Shown here piece by piece: positions 8,744 through 16,991 of a stretch of 37,198 nt of DNA. The notes under the pieces were generated by a model, which worked only from the letters and a program-made list of their open reading frames with translations, ran no database searches and was not told the DNA's origin. The first letter of the stretch is position 1. Every line of letters starts with the position of its first letter. Source of the stretch: Rhizonema sp. PD37 (GTDB lineage Bacteria > Cyanobacteriota > Cyanobacteriia > Cyanobacteriales > Nostocaceae); NCBI GenBank assembly GCA_029379215.1, contig JAQYWO010000051.1, positions 1 to 37,198 on the forward strand, given 5' to 3'. The position numbers and the translations under genes were made by a program.

Positions 8744-8778
8744 ATAAAAAAACCAGGTTACTTAGAGAAACCTGGTTT
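8744..8778 (-). terminator. Rho-independent terminator, minus strand
   Basis: On the minus strand AAACCAGGTT pairs with AACCTGGTTT around a nine-base loop and is followed by a run of seven or more T (8744-8750). It lies 33 bases past the stop of the gene at 8811-9791. This is the clearest terminator inside the polysaccharide locus. Confidence 0.85.
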
Positions 8779-8810
8779 CTGGGTTGATACTTCACTCTCT
8801 CAGTGTTGAA

Positions 8811-9791
8811 CTATAAAGAGAAAGCTTTTTCTAAATCTTCAAATTGAGATGTCCATAAGTTCTCTAATTTCAGAAAACGAGAGTGAATACCATCCGGTGG
8901 TGCAAAGTATTTTTCCATCAGTTCTTCTGGTTTTTTATAATCACCACTCTCTTGAGAAATAAGCTGAGATATGTAAGTGCAATAACCTAGCCGGAGATGG
9001 TTCATTTGTTTGAGTGTTTGCTCTCGAATATCTTGTGGTTTCGGTTTTAATTGCTTCCAATCTTTAACGGCTTGGGCAACTGCTTCAGGTTGCGGGGGTA
9101 CAATGAGCGAATTTTGCATGGTGAAGAATTCATCTCGTCCACCTTTGCTTGGTGTACTAACAATCGGAATTCCACTAAGTAAGTATTCGCATGAGGCAAA
9201 CATTGCTCCTTCTCTTGCCGAAAGACATAAACCAGCATAAGACTGATTGTACTTTCTGGCTAACTCCGGACGCGAGATAAACTCTTTGTTGAACTCTGCA
9301 TGTTTCAACTCAGGACAGAAAGTATGCAAATCACCTCCATAGGATACAACCATCAAGCGTTCTACATTTTTTGCCAGCCAGTGACGCTTAAAGGGAGTCA
9401 AACGCGCAGTGTAAATTGCATCGTAAATCTTTGGCTCCTCATGCGGTTGATACAAATGCTCGTTTACGTAGAGATTGTGATTGAAATGTGCCCCACGAAC
9501 GGAAAAACGTTTTCGGAATTCTTCTTCGTCAGATGCATTTACCATTAAATGGTGTGTTCTGCCCTCAAAAGTATGGAGAATTTCCTTTACCTTACGTCGA
9601 GACATTTGACTCCATGTGCCAGCCCATCCCGGAAGATGTTCTAAAACGTGTTTTGGACGAAACCATTTAGGTAAAGGTTGATAGGTTAATTTCTGTCCTT
9701 GATAAAGCAATCCGCCTAAAAAAGGGTAGGTGCCAATAAAGGAAACAATAAGTGGTTGAGTACTAAGAATGTAAAAACCGTGAAATAACAT
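8811..9791 (-). CDS. Glycosyltransferase, GT1/GT4-like
   Basis: This 326-residue protein has a GT-B type C-terminal region with LCLSAREGAMFASCEYLLSG, then IPIVSTPSKGGRDEFF. This matches the donor-binding EGxxxxxxE-like motif of retaining glycosyltransferases, followed by the usual IPVVST-GG strand. The N-terminal half is less typical. It has a membrane-facing hydrophobic start (MLFHGFYILSTQPLIVSFIG) and the segment YDAIYTARLTPFKRHWLA, which corresponds to the start of the second Rossmann domain. It is shorter than the 370-400 residues usual for GT4, mostly in the N-terminal domain. The start is a plain ATG with no strong ribosome-binding site. It lies 21 bases downstream of the exostosin-like gene and ends at a terminator, so it closes the first transcription segment. 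Sugar specificity is unknown. Confidence 0.85.
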   Translation of the reverse strand: MLFHGFYILSTQPLIVSFIGTYPFLGGLLYQGQKLTYQPLPKWFRPKHVLEHLPGWAGTWSQMSRRKVKEILHTFEGRTHHLMVNASDEEEFRKRFSVRGAHFNHNLYVNEHLYQPHEEPKIYDAIYTARLTPFKRHWLAKNVERLMVVSYGGDLHTFCPELKHAEFNKEFISRPELARKYNQSYAGLCLSAREGAMFASCEYLLSGIPIVSTPSKGGRDEFFTMQNSLIVPPQPEAVAQAVKDWKQLKPKPQDIREQTLKQMNHLRLGYCTYISQLISQESGDYKKPEELMEKYFAPPDGIHSRFLKLENLWTSQFEDLEKAFSL

Positions 9792-9812
9792 AAAAATTTT
9801 TCACCATTCTAA

Positions 9813-10949
9813 TTAAAGTAGAGGGATTTCATGAAACGTCTCTACAGATTCTTCTTTAGAAGATTTTTCCGGAAAATGCCGCCAGAAGTTACTAAAAAAC
9901 CCTTCATAAGATAACCACTCTTGCCACAGTTCGCGACACTTGTATTGCAGTTCTACAAACTCTTGATTTGAAAGATTGTTGTGAAACTCTGCCACTCTTT
10001 CAGCAATTTGCGGTAAGTCTTTTTCGTCTAACCAAACACAATATTTTTTCCAGTCAATTTTGAAGTCATAAGATAGGACACAATCAGTATCAACAAAGAT
10101 GGGAATGCGACCAAAGCAAAATGTTTCAAATACCCTGAGAGAACTGTTTCCCCAACCACGGCAGCAAAGAATATAATCGCTTTCAACCATATTCTGGACA
10201 TATTCGAGGCGTAGCTTGAGCTTTTGCTCAGAATCGTTGGTATCACCATAAAATACCATGTTGTCGCGAATTTTAAAATTTTGCTCAACGAGTGGACTGT
10301 CGTTCAGATACTTCAATGCTTTATATCGTAAGTTATATCCCTCATGAATTTTATAGGATGAACCACCACTGGCGAGCATTGCTCCCTGACGAATCACTTC
10401 TTTAAGCTTTCTTGACAAACTACTTTGAGTGGCATAACCATCAAATCCCACAACAGGCTTTTCTTGTTTCTGCCGAATGGGAAGTTTATTTGCCAAATAA
10501 TATTGAACTAGGTCTTCGTATAATATGGTAAAGATAAAATCCTTAGGTTGTCGTTGAGATCCTATAAGACAGAAACGAAAAACAAATGCATCCTCGATAG
10601 GAATTTTTTGATGGGAAATATCACCACTATAAAAAATTGCAATTGGCTTTCCAGCTTGTTTGACCTTTTGGGCAAATTGAATGCCTAAATCCAATGCCGA
10701 TTTATTAATTTTATCTTTCCATGAATGTCCTGTGACATCTACCCAGTCAAAGGGTAAAACAGCAATATCTGCTTCTTCTAAGGAAGACATTTCAAACAGC
10801 GAGTGACTGATTTTTGCATAATTTGCAAGTCTTTTCTCCCACGGAGGAAGATCTTCCTCTATTTGTTCTAACCAGAAAGGTTCCAGCATCAAGTTTGGAC
10901 GACTTCCTTCCGGAAGATACCCCGGATCGGAAAATATTTTCAGTTTCAT
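9813..10949 (-). CDS. Exostosin-like (GT47-type) glycosyltransferase
   Basis: This 378-residue protein resembles the exostosin/GT47 domain, inverting glycosyltransferases best known from eukaryotic heparan sulfate and plant xyloglucan synthesis but also found in cyanobacterial polysaccharide loci. The diagnostic region is SLRVFETFCFGRIPIFVDTD followed by the DFKIDWKKYCVWLDEKDLPQ segment (about residues 275-320), matching the exostosin pattern of an [RK]-x-[FY]-E-x-x-x-x-G-x-[IV]-P-[IV] strand and a W-x-x-F/Y-x-[VI] strand. No signal peptide is seen, so it is likely cytosolic or peripheral. The gene starts with ATG, 16 bases after the GT2 gene, and is followed 21 bases later by another glycosyltransferase, consistent with one operon. 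Donor and acceptor are unknown. Confidence 0.8.
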   Translation of the reverse strand: MKLKIFSDPGYLPEGSRPNLMLEPFWLEQIEEDLPPWEKRLANYAKISHSLFEMSSLEEADIAVLPFDWVDVTGHSWKDKINKSALDLGIQFAQKVKQAGKPIAIFYSGDISHQKIPIEDAFVFRFCLIGSQRQPKDFIFTILYEDLVQYYLANKLPIRQKQEKPVVGFDGYATQSSLSRKLKEVIRQGAMLASGGSSYKIHEGYNLRYKALKYLNDSPLVEQNFKIRDNMVFYGDTNDSEQKLKLRLEYVQNMVESDYILCCRGWGNSSLRVFETFCFGRIPIFVDTDCVLSYDFKIDWKKYCVWLDEKDLPQIAERVAEFHNNLSNQEFVELQYKCRELWQEWLSYEGFFSNFWRHFPEKSSKEESVETFHEIPLL

Positions 10950-10965
10950 TTGCGCGCGAGTTGAT

Positions 10966-11844
10966 TTATTGTTCTATTTCCTGGCAAAAAGCAGGCGATG
11001 CACTCAAATTTTTGTAACCAATAACTGCACGTAGGTAAGGTAAAATCCAATAAAGAAACCAGAAAGAGCCAGAATGTCGCCTGGTGAAAACAGTCCATGC
11101 TTTAATAGGAAAACCTTTGGGTTGAAGCGCCTTTCTTAAGCGATCGCCAACTGCAAGATTAGTATCCACCCAGCTTCCTCGAACGGGATTTTTACAGCAA
11201 GTCCCGATAAATCCGGGGGAAGTCCATATTGAACAACCAAACTTCCGCGCCCTTAGTCCGTAATCCATATCTCCTAAACTATGGATGAAAGCGGAATCTA
11301 AATTTCCAACTAAATTGGCAACTAAATTGGGGATGAGGACGCAATTGCCATACATTGTGTCGCACTCCTGAATTTCTTGAGTGGGTGGTAAAAATTCATA
11401 TTTATTGGAGTACCAGCGCGAAGATCGTACAGCACCACCATAAGTAGGTTCGCCTGTGACGGCATCTTGCGTTGAACCAACAATTATAGAGTTGGGGAAA
11501 CCTTTCTCTGCTAAGGAATGATAAGTTTCAAACAATTTGCTTAAGGCATTCGAGTCAAGTATTGTGTCATCATTTAGCCAAAGATAGTAGTCATAAGTCT
11601 GCTTCAAAGCTTCGGCAAATGCCAATCGCATTCCTCCTACCCAGAAAAGGCTACCATGACCTTTGAGGATAATGACTGCTGGATAATTTTCCTTAACTGC
11701 ATCTGAGGTGCCATCTGAACTACCATCATCAACTAGGTAAACATCAAAAGTAAAATCCTGTTGATAAAGCGCTTGCAAACAAGCTAAAGTTTTCTCTCGC
11801 CTGTTGTGACAAGTCATCAGCACTGCTAAATTGATACAATCCAT
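10966..11844 (-). CDS. GT2-family glycosyltransferase
   Basis: This 292-residue inverting GT-A fold glycosyltransferase shows the family 2 signature at its N-terminus: LAVLMTCHNRREKTLACLQA, then VYLVDDGSSDGT (the DD of the nucleotide-binding site). It also has YYLWLNDDT, the DxD-type metal-binding motif, at about residues 86-94. The segment HSLGDMDYGLRARKFGCSIW matches the acceptor/catalytic ED-type region of rhamnosyl- and related transferases. A C-terminal hydrophobic stretch (FWFLYWILPYLRAVIG) may attach it to the membrane. The start ATG has GGAGGAGAAG just upstream. It is in the run of minus-strand polysaccharide genes and likely adds one sugar of the repeat unit. It could be a rhamnosyltransferase, but this is only a resemblance. 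Confidence 0.92.
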   Translation of the reverse strand: MDCINLAVLMTCHNRREKTLACLQALYQQDFTFDVYLVDDGSSDGTSDAVKENYPAVIILKGHGSLFWVGGMRLAFAEALKQTYDYYLWLNDDTILDSNALSKLFETYHSLAEKGFPNSIIVGSTQDAVTGEPTYGGAVRSSRWYSNKYEFLPPTQEIQECDTMYGNCVLIPNLVANLVGNLDSAFIHSLGDMDYGLRARKFGCSIWTSPGFIGTCCKNPVRGSWVDTNLAVGDRLRKALQPKGFPIKAWTVFTRRHSGSFWFLYWILPYLRAVIGYKNLSASPAFCQEIEQ

Positions 11845-11901
11845 CTTCTCCTCCTCAAAAGTTTTTTGCTTTTTCAGGCAAGTAGGGGCGAACGGTGATT
11901 T

Positions 11902-13164
11902 TCAACCTGCCATCTTTGCTTCACCTAGTACCAAGTGTGAATTTTTCCTTATACGACTACACTCCAAAGCAGATGAAAATGCTATGGATGACTGAAGTAT
12001 CCAAAATATACTACTTGTTGATAGAAATGTTTTTACTTCACTGAGATTTACAGTAAGCACAATTCCCATGTATACTAGCATCCAAAAACTCTCTACTGTT
12101 TGAGTTGATATCAGCAATTTGATGATTCTTTGGATAACCAAAAACATATCAATTATAAGTAGTGTTAACCCTATTAAACCCAACTCCAAAGTAATTTCCA
12201 AAAAGCCATTATGAGCGTGAAATTTACCCTGACTAGTCATTTCATCAAATGCTGCCCAGGTATTTTTAATGATGTAACTGCCTGCATCTGACATCCAGAA
12301 ACCCGCATATCCATAACCAAGCAATGGTCTTTGCGAGACTTTTTCTATCACTAAAGTCCATAATGGTACGCGCCCATTGAATTCAATATCTTTACCAAGA
12401 ATATCAACAACGATTGTTTCTAAATTACTAATAACTAGAGCTGCCGTAGCAATACTGATTAATAATATCGTGAGTAGAAATACTATCCTAACTGTAGATT
12501 GTTTCTTGGCAACTTTATAAAGTGGAAAAAGGAGTATGGGAAGTAATAACACGAGCAAACTTGTTCTACTTGTCGAAAGCACAATTAGGGAAAATGTTAG
12601 TAAAAAGAAAGGTATATTAACCCAACGCTTTTGCGGTTGGCTAAAGATATTAATGAGAAACAGTGAAGCCCCTAAACCCATGCTGCGACCTAAATATTGT
12701 TTATGTGCATAAATACCTTGCCAAGTTGTGACATTATTAGTTATAGAAATTCCGTAAGATGGATTTACGATACAAATTATTGTGCTAATAATAGCTATTA
12801 ACGCTATTGTCCAACACATTAAATTCATCTGCTGTCTCATTGTATATCGTGTTGTTAAATATGCTCCGAATAATGTAGTCCGGACCAATGCTCGAATTTG
12901 GGTAAAAGTTTCAGATGGAGTTGCTGACCAAAAAAAAGAAAGACAAGCAAATCCAACTAAGACTAATAAAACTTTTTCCTTAGTTAAAACATAAGCAACC
13001 CGCTTCCACTGCCTCCCAATTAAAAGAAATACAATACCGTAGCTAATTAAATTGATAATGATGTTTAGAGAAGAAGGTATATTGAGAATGTCACTAGAAA
13101 TCAATAATATAACAACACTTACTGTTTCTATCTTATTCAAGAACTCCTTAGATTTATTATTCAA
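11902..13164 (-). CDS. Wzy/O-antigen ligase family polysaccharide polymerase
   Basis: This multispanning membrane protein of about 420 residues fits the Wzy/WaaL family. Wzy polymerases join lipid-linked repeat units at the outer face of the inner membrane. About ten hydrophobic helices are visible. The characteristic periplasmic block FNGRVPLWTLVIEKV followed by RPLLGYGYAGFW, then the KFHAHNGFLEI motif and ELGLIGL, is diagnostic of the Wzy_C domain. No ATG is available at the N-terminus. A TTG at 13164 has GGAG seven bases upstream and gives MNNKSKEF. An alternative TTG at 13191 would add nine residues but lacks a ribosome-binding site. It is next to other repeat-unit genes, and its pairing with the Wzx flippase in this cluster favours a polymerase over an O-antigen ligase. 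Confidence 0.9.
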   Translation of the reverse strand: MNNKSKEFLNKIETVSVVILLISSDILNIPSSLNIIINLISYGIVFLLIGRQWKRVAYVLTKEKVLLVLVGFACLSFFWSATPSETFTQIRALVRTTLFGAYLTTRYTMRQQMNLMCWTIALIAIISTIICIVNPSYGISITNNVTTWQGIYAHKQYLGRSMGLGASLFLINIFSQPQKRWVNIPFFLLTFSLIVLSTSRTSLLVLLLPILLFPLYKVAKKQSTVRIVFLLTILLISIATAALVISNLETIVVDILGKDIEFNGRVPLWTLVIEKVSQRPLLGYGYAGFWMSDAGSYIIKNTWAAFDEMTSQGKFHAHNGFLEITLELGLIGLTLLIIDMFLVIQRIIKLLISTQTVESFWMLVYMGIVLTVNLSEVKTFLSTSSIFWILQSSIAFSSALECSRIRKNSHLVLGEAKMAG

Positions 13165-13321
13165 GCTTTCTCTCCGTCTCTCTAATATCAAGTTCTAAAT
13201 GGTAAGTCAGAGCGCCCAAAGTGCCGTAAGCTATAGCAGTCCTAAGTCATTTACGCAAATGTAAGTTTTATACAACCGAACTGTAACTCCTCCAAAGGGA
13301 ACGAGTTATGCAAGCTGATAG

Positions 13322-14575
13322 CTAAAGGCTCAATGCTTTCAGTTCATGAAATATAGATGAATAACGATTTGCTTGAATTTCTGTAGTAAATTCTTGCTCA
13401 ACTTTCTCACGAGCGCGGTGTGACAATTTCTGATATCTATCTGGATTTTCCAGCACCCAAACAATGCCTTGAGCCAAATCTTCAACATTATAAGGTTGAG
13501 CAAGATAACCATTTTTCTGATGCTCGATCATATCTGGTATACCACCAATATTGAAAGCAACACATGGTGTTCCACAGGCGATCGCCTCCATAACTGTATT
13601 TGGTAAATTATCTTGTGTAGAAGGCAGCACAAAAACATCGGCGGCTGAATACAATAAAGCTAAAGATAAATCATCATTGAGCGTACCAAAGTAGTTAGCT
13701 TTAAAACCAAAATCAGGTATAACTTCAGGTTCAGATGTCCCGAAAATCACCACCTCCAACTTATCTTTCCAGCCAGATTTACTCAAATTTTGTAGAGTTG
13801 GTAGCAAAAAATGCAGTCCTTTTCTTTCTTCGCTAGTTACCAGTAGCGATCCGAAGAGGATGAGTTGTTTGTCTTGAGGTAAATTGAGAAGTTCTCGTGC
13901 TAAATATCGATTGATAGGTTGATACTTTTGAGGATCGATACCGTTGGGAATGACTTCGATTGGGTAATTCTGAAAAAGCGAACTTGAATTGGCACATTTT
14001 GCTAACCAATTGCTTGGTGTCACTATAGTTAGATTCAAATCTCTCCAAGCTTTTGCTTTGCGTTGCCAAACCCAATGGGATAAATCCCAGTTGTTGTTGC
14101 TTTTCAGCAAAGGACAATAACCGCAAGATTTTGTATGGCGATCGCACTCCCCACTATAATGACACCCTCCAGTAAACGCCCACATATCGTGAAGAGTCCA
14201 AACCAATGGACGCTTGAGCTTGGCAATTGTCTCAATTTGCATGAAGCCCGCACTAATCCAATGTAGATTAATAATATCTGGATTGATTTGAGTGACTGTA
14301 GGAATAACTTTATCTGGTAACCATTGAAGGGAAAAGGTCGTTTTACTCCGCTGACGATAAAACTTTAACGGCAAGGCATCAAATGTTAGCTTTGCCTTTG
14401 CTATACCTTGAGATAGTCTAATTTTAGGTGCAAATACTGTTTTTTCTTCACTATACTTCTCTTGTACTAACATCTGTGAACTAACACCAATATCCTTTAA
14501 TCCCTGATGCAAACGATAGGTAGCCCGAGCCGCACCGCCAAGAATATCATGGGTACTGAGTAGCAATACTTTCAT
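13322..14575 (-). CDS. GT4-family glycosyltransferase (WcaC-like cysteine type)
   Basis: This glycosyltransferase of about 417 residues has the family 4 GT-B architecture. The N-terminus MKVLLLSTHDILGGAARATY is a typical donor-side Rossmann start, and ATG at 14575 is chosen because this start is conserved (a TTG at 14593 would add six residues). The middle has LHDMWAFTGGCHYSGEC with CGYCPLL, a cysteine cluster found in a subgroup of GT4 enzymes related to colanic acid WcaC. The C-terminal domain shows VIPNGIDPQKYQP, DVFVLPSTQDNLPNTVMEAI and CGTPCVAFNIGGIPDMI, the donor-binding E-x7-E-like region. It is a probable sugar-adding enzyme of the repeat unit. It lies downstream of the GNT-I-like gene with a small gap of 28 bases. 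The sugar is unknown. Confidence 0.93.
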   Translation of the reverse strand: MKVLLLSTHDILGGAARATYRLHQGLKDIGVSSQMLVQEKYSEEKTVFAPKIRLSQGIAKAKLTFDALPLKFYRQRSKTTFSLQWLPDKVIPTVTQINPDIINLHWISAGFMQIETIAKLKRPLVWTLHDMWAFTGGCHYSGECDRHTKSCGYCPLLKSNNNWDLSHWVWQRKAKAWRDLNLTIVTPSNWLAKCANSSSLFQNYPIEVIPNGIDPQKYQPINRYLARELLNLPQDKQLILFGSLLVTSEERKGLHFLLPTLQNLSKSGWKDKLEVVIFGTSEPEVIPDFGFKANYFGTLNDDLSLALLYSAADVFVLPSTQDNLPNTVMEAIACGTPCVAFNIGGIPDMIEHQKNGYLAQPYNVEDLAQGIVWVLENPDRYQKLSHRAREKVEQEFTTEIQANRYSSIFHELKALSL

Positions 14576-14603
14576 AATGGAAGAAGTTAGCAATTTGTAA
14601 GGC

Positions 14604-15551
14604 TTAGATTCCCCACTTCTTAAAGAAGTCGGAAGTCTTATTGATATTTAGTGTTTTCTTGATTCTTTGCTTGATAGGGTGAAGCCAACTTTCTTTAAAC
14701 AGAGTGCTTTGAGTAAAATTATCTGCTTTAAGATTACGAATGATGAATGGTGGATGCTTGAGAGGAAATTCCGTTGCTTCTGTAGGTAGACTGTTGTATT
14801 TACTTGTTGATTGAGAAGTAAAATGAGTTGAGTCTGGCCCAAAGCCAATATTAGAAATTAAATTTACAGCCGATATAATTCCCAAGCTATTCTGTAACCA
14901 ACAGGCAAATGTCCATTGATAATCCCAGGTTATCCCTAGAGGATTATCGTAACTATTCTGAAAAACATGATTCCAATAGTTGATAGCCTCTTTATCTCTG
15001 AGGATGTCTTTCAGAAGCCCTGCCTCTTTAATCTCCGGCCAGAGTTTCATATAAAGATCGTAATTTTGCCAAGCACGTCTCCAGCTTGCCCAGCCCCAGC
15101 AATGATTGTAAAGAGAAAAATAGTAGCTATAATCAGTTCTTCTTTGACCAAATTGAACATTCTGTCCGGAAATTGATGCCACTCGGTTATCGTATCTATA
15201 TTTCTCTAATAATTCTTCACAAAAAGGGAAAAATGTCGGATGAGGTACACAATCATCCTCTAAGATAATCGCCTCTTCAACATTGCTGAAAACCCAGTCT
15301 AAACCACTATAAATACGTTTAGTAACACTCAAGTGAGTGTCAGAGTAGTTCTTGATAACTTCACAATCCCAATCTACTTGCTCGATAATTGCACGAGTTG
15401 CCTCACACTTTTCTAATTCTCCTACAACTTCAGTTCGGGGTGCATTTGCAATGACAAAAAGTTGCGGAGGTTTTGCTTGGCGTATGGCTTCAAATACTTT
15501 TACAGTTGTATGGGGTCGCTTAAAGATAAATAGTGCTACTGGAGTTTTCAT
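14604..15551 (-). CDS. GNT-I-like glycosyltransferase (GT2-like)
   Basis: This protein of about 315 residues resembles the bacterial relatives of the GNT-I/GT13-like GT-A glycosyltransferases found in cyanobacterial sugar clusters. It begins MKTPVALFIFKRPHTTVKVF and carries AIILEDDCVPHPTFF, where EDD is the DxD-like metal-binding motif. This is followed by SGQNV and CWGWASWRRAWQNYD, a Trp-rich acceptor segment conserved in this group. The listed start is the ATG at 15551. A GTG at 15569 is in frame and overlaps the preceding stop by four bases, so a coupled GTG start cannot be excluded. It sits between the Wzx and GT4 genes in the same operon. The donor is likely a nucleotide sugar. Acceptor and linkage are unknown. 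Confidence 0.85.
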   Translation of the reverse strand: MKTPVALFIFKRPHTTVKVFEAIRQAKPPQLFVIANAPRTEVVGELEKCEATRAIIEQVDWDCEVIKNYSDTHLSVTKRIYSGLDWVFSNVEEAIILEDDCVPHPTFFPFCEELLEKYRYDNRVASISGQNVQFGQRRTDYSYYFSLYNHCWGWASWRRAWQNYDLYMKLWPEIKEAGLLKDILRDKEAINYWNHVFQNSYDNPLGITWDYQWTFACWLQNSLGIISAVNLISNIGFGPDSTHFTSQSTSKYNSLPTEATEFPLKHPPFIIRNLKADNFTQSTLFKESWLHPIKQRIKKTLNINKTSDFFKKWGI

Positions 15552-15565
15552 ATTTAGGAAACATC

Positions 15566-16918
15566 TCACTTGTTTCTGAAATCTTTAATATATCCACCGA
15601 CTCTAATCAATAAACTAGGTAATATCAGAGAATTTGTTTGTCGGAAAAAAAACGGTCTCGTTTTTGCGAAGAATGCACCTCCAAGGTATGAAGCAACACA
15701 CTGAGCAATCAGAGTGGCAATAGCCGAGCCGACACCTCCATAAGTTTTAATCAGAATGTAGTTCAGACTGACATTGATAACAGCGCCGATCGCCGTTGTC
15801 AGAAATGCAAACGGCATGAGATTTTCTGAGGTAGTCCACAAACTTCCTACTAAACCAGATGAGACAAATATTCCCGTCCAGATGTGAATAGTCAATATAG
15901 CTGCTGCCTCTTCATAACTTTTGCCATACAGCATAATTACGAGGTGTTCTGAGAATAATGTTACTAATATGGCAACGGTATATGATATAATTGACAAGAA
16001 ATCAAGAACTTTTTGCAACCTATCATAGTATAATTTATTACTTTCTTGCTTTGCTGCTATGATCGATGGAAAGACTGAACTAGTCACTGCCAAAGGTACG
16101 AAATACCACAGTTCTGATATCTTTACTGCTACTGAATAGATACCTACAGCGCGATCGCCAATCATTTGTCCGAGCATGAGCTGATCTATCCGCATCAAAA
16201 TCATAATCGCAAAACTCGAAAGGATGAGTGTCCAGCTATCTTTCAGCAAGTCTCTAGCACAACGCCAGCTAAACTGCCAAGCTGAAAACAAATACTTTTT
16301 AGTGTGGTATGCAATCACCAAACTTATAGCGTTCAAAGCAAATTCGGCTGAATATACCCAAGCAAAGAAAATTAATGTCGCATGTGTTTCAATCAGTATA
16401 ACTCTGGCGCAACTAGCTATCATTAATGCTACATTCTTATACCAAACTACGTATTTTGACTGAACTTGTGATTGGAACCAGTATTCGATAACATAAAATG
16501 ATTCAAACAACATTCCCCCGGCAATAATTCCCACTAGCCAATGCGTTAAAATGTCGCCTGGGCGGAAAATGGAGATGAATGCGATCGCCGTAATCAATAC
16601 TATGATTTGAGCCATCATCTTTAGGGCAAAGGATGTGCCTAAAATCTCGTCCTTAGAAGATGGTTGGCGGACAATATTGCGTACAACAATGCTATCTAGT
16701 CCCAAATTAGCAACGGTATCGAATATCCCAGTAAAAGCGAGCGCGTAATTATAAATACCAAAATTATCAGGTCCTAAGTAACGAGCTACCCAAACTCCTA
16801 CCAACAGTCCAACAACCATCCGGACAACTTTATCGGCAAACAGCCAAGCTGTATTCCCAAGAATTTTAAGTAAGTTTGGACTCAGCTTTTGGCTAACTGT
16901 AGATAGCTTATTAAGCAT
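15566..16918 (-). CDS. Wzx-type polysaccharide flippase
   Basis: This 450-residue integral membrane protein of the MATE/MVF-related polysaccharide transporter family should move lipid-linked repeat units across the inner membrane. It has about twelve to fourteen hydrophobic helices. The N-terminal block ILGNTAWLFADKVVRM, then WVARYLGPDNFGIYNYALAF, is the classical Wzx/RfbX signature. DQLMLGQMIGDRAVGIYSVA matches a conserved loop in the middle of the family. The length is usual. The ATG is preceded by GAGGAAA, a good ribosome-binding site. It follows the co-polymerase gene by 73 bases. The presence of Wzx and Wzy together shows that this locus is a Wzx/Wzy-dependent pathway and not an ABC-transporter or synthase pathway. 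Confidence 0.93.
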   Translation of the reverse strand: MLNKLSTVSQKLSPNLLKILGNTAWLFADKVVRMVVGLLVGVWVARYLGPDNFGIYNYALAFTGIFDTVANLGLDSIVVRNIVRQPSSKDEILGTSFALKMMAQIIVLITAIAFISIFRPGDILTHWLVGIIAGGMLFESFYVIEYWFQSQVQSKYVVWYKNVALMIASCARVILIETHATLIFFAWVYSAEFALNAISLVIAYHTKKYLFSAWQFSWRCARDLLKDSWTLILSSFAIMILMRIDQLMLGQMIGDRAVGIYSVAVKISELWYFVPLAVTSSVFPSIIAAKQESNKLYYDRLQKVLDFLSIISYTVAILVTLFSEHLVIMLYGKSYEEAAAILTIHIWTGIFVSSGLVGSLWTTSENLMPFAFLTTAIGAVINVSLNYILIKTYGGVGSAIATLIAQCVASYLGGAFFAKTRPFFFRQTNSLILPSLLIRVGGYIKDFRNK

Positions 16919-16991
16919 TTCGTTATCGTTTCCTCAATAAATCCGGGAGTATGGGCAAAAAAATTGCTTAAGAGTGTCTGTGTGATTTTCT

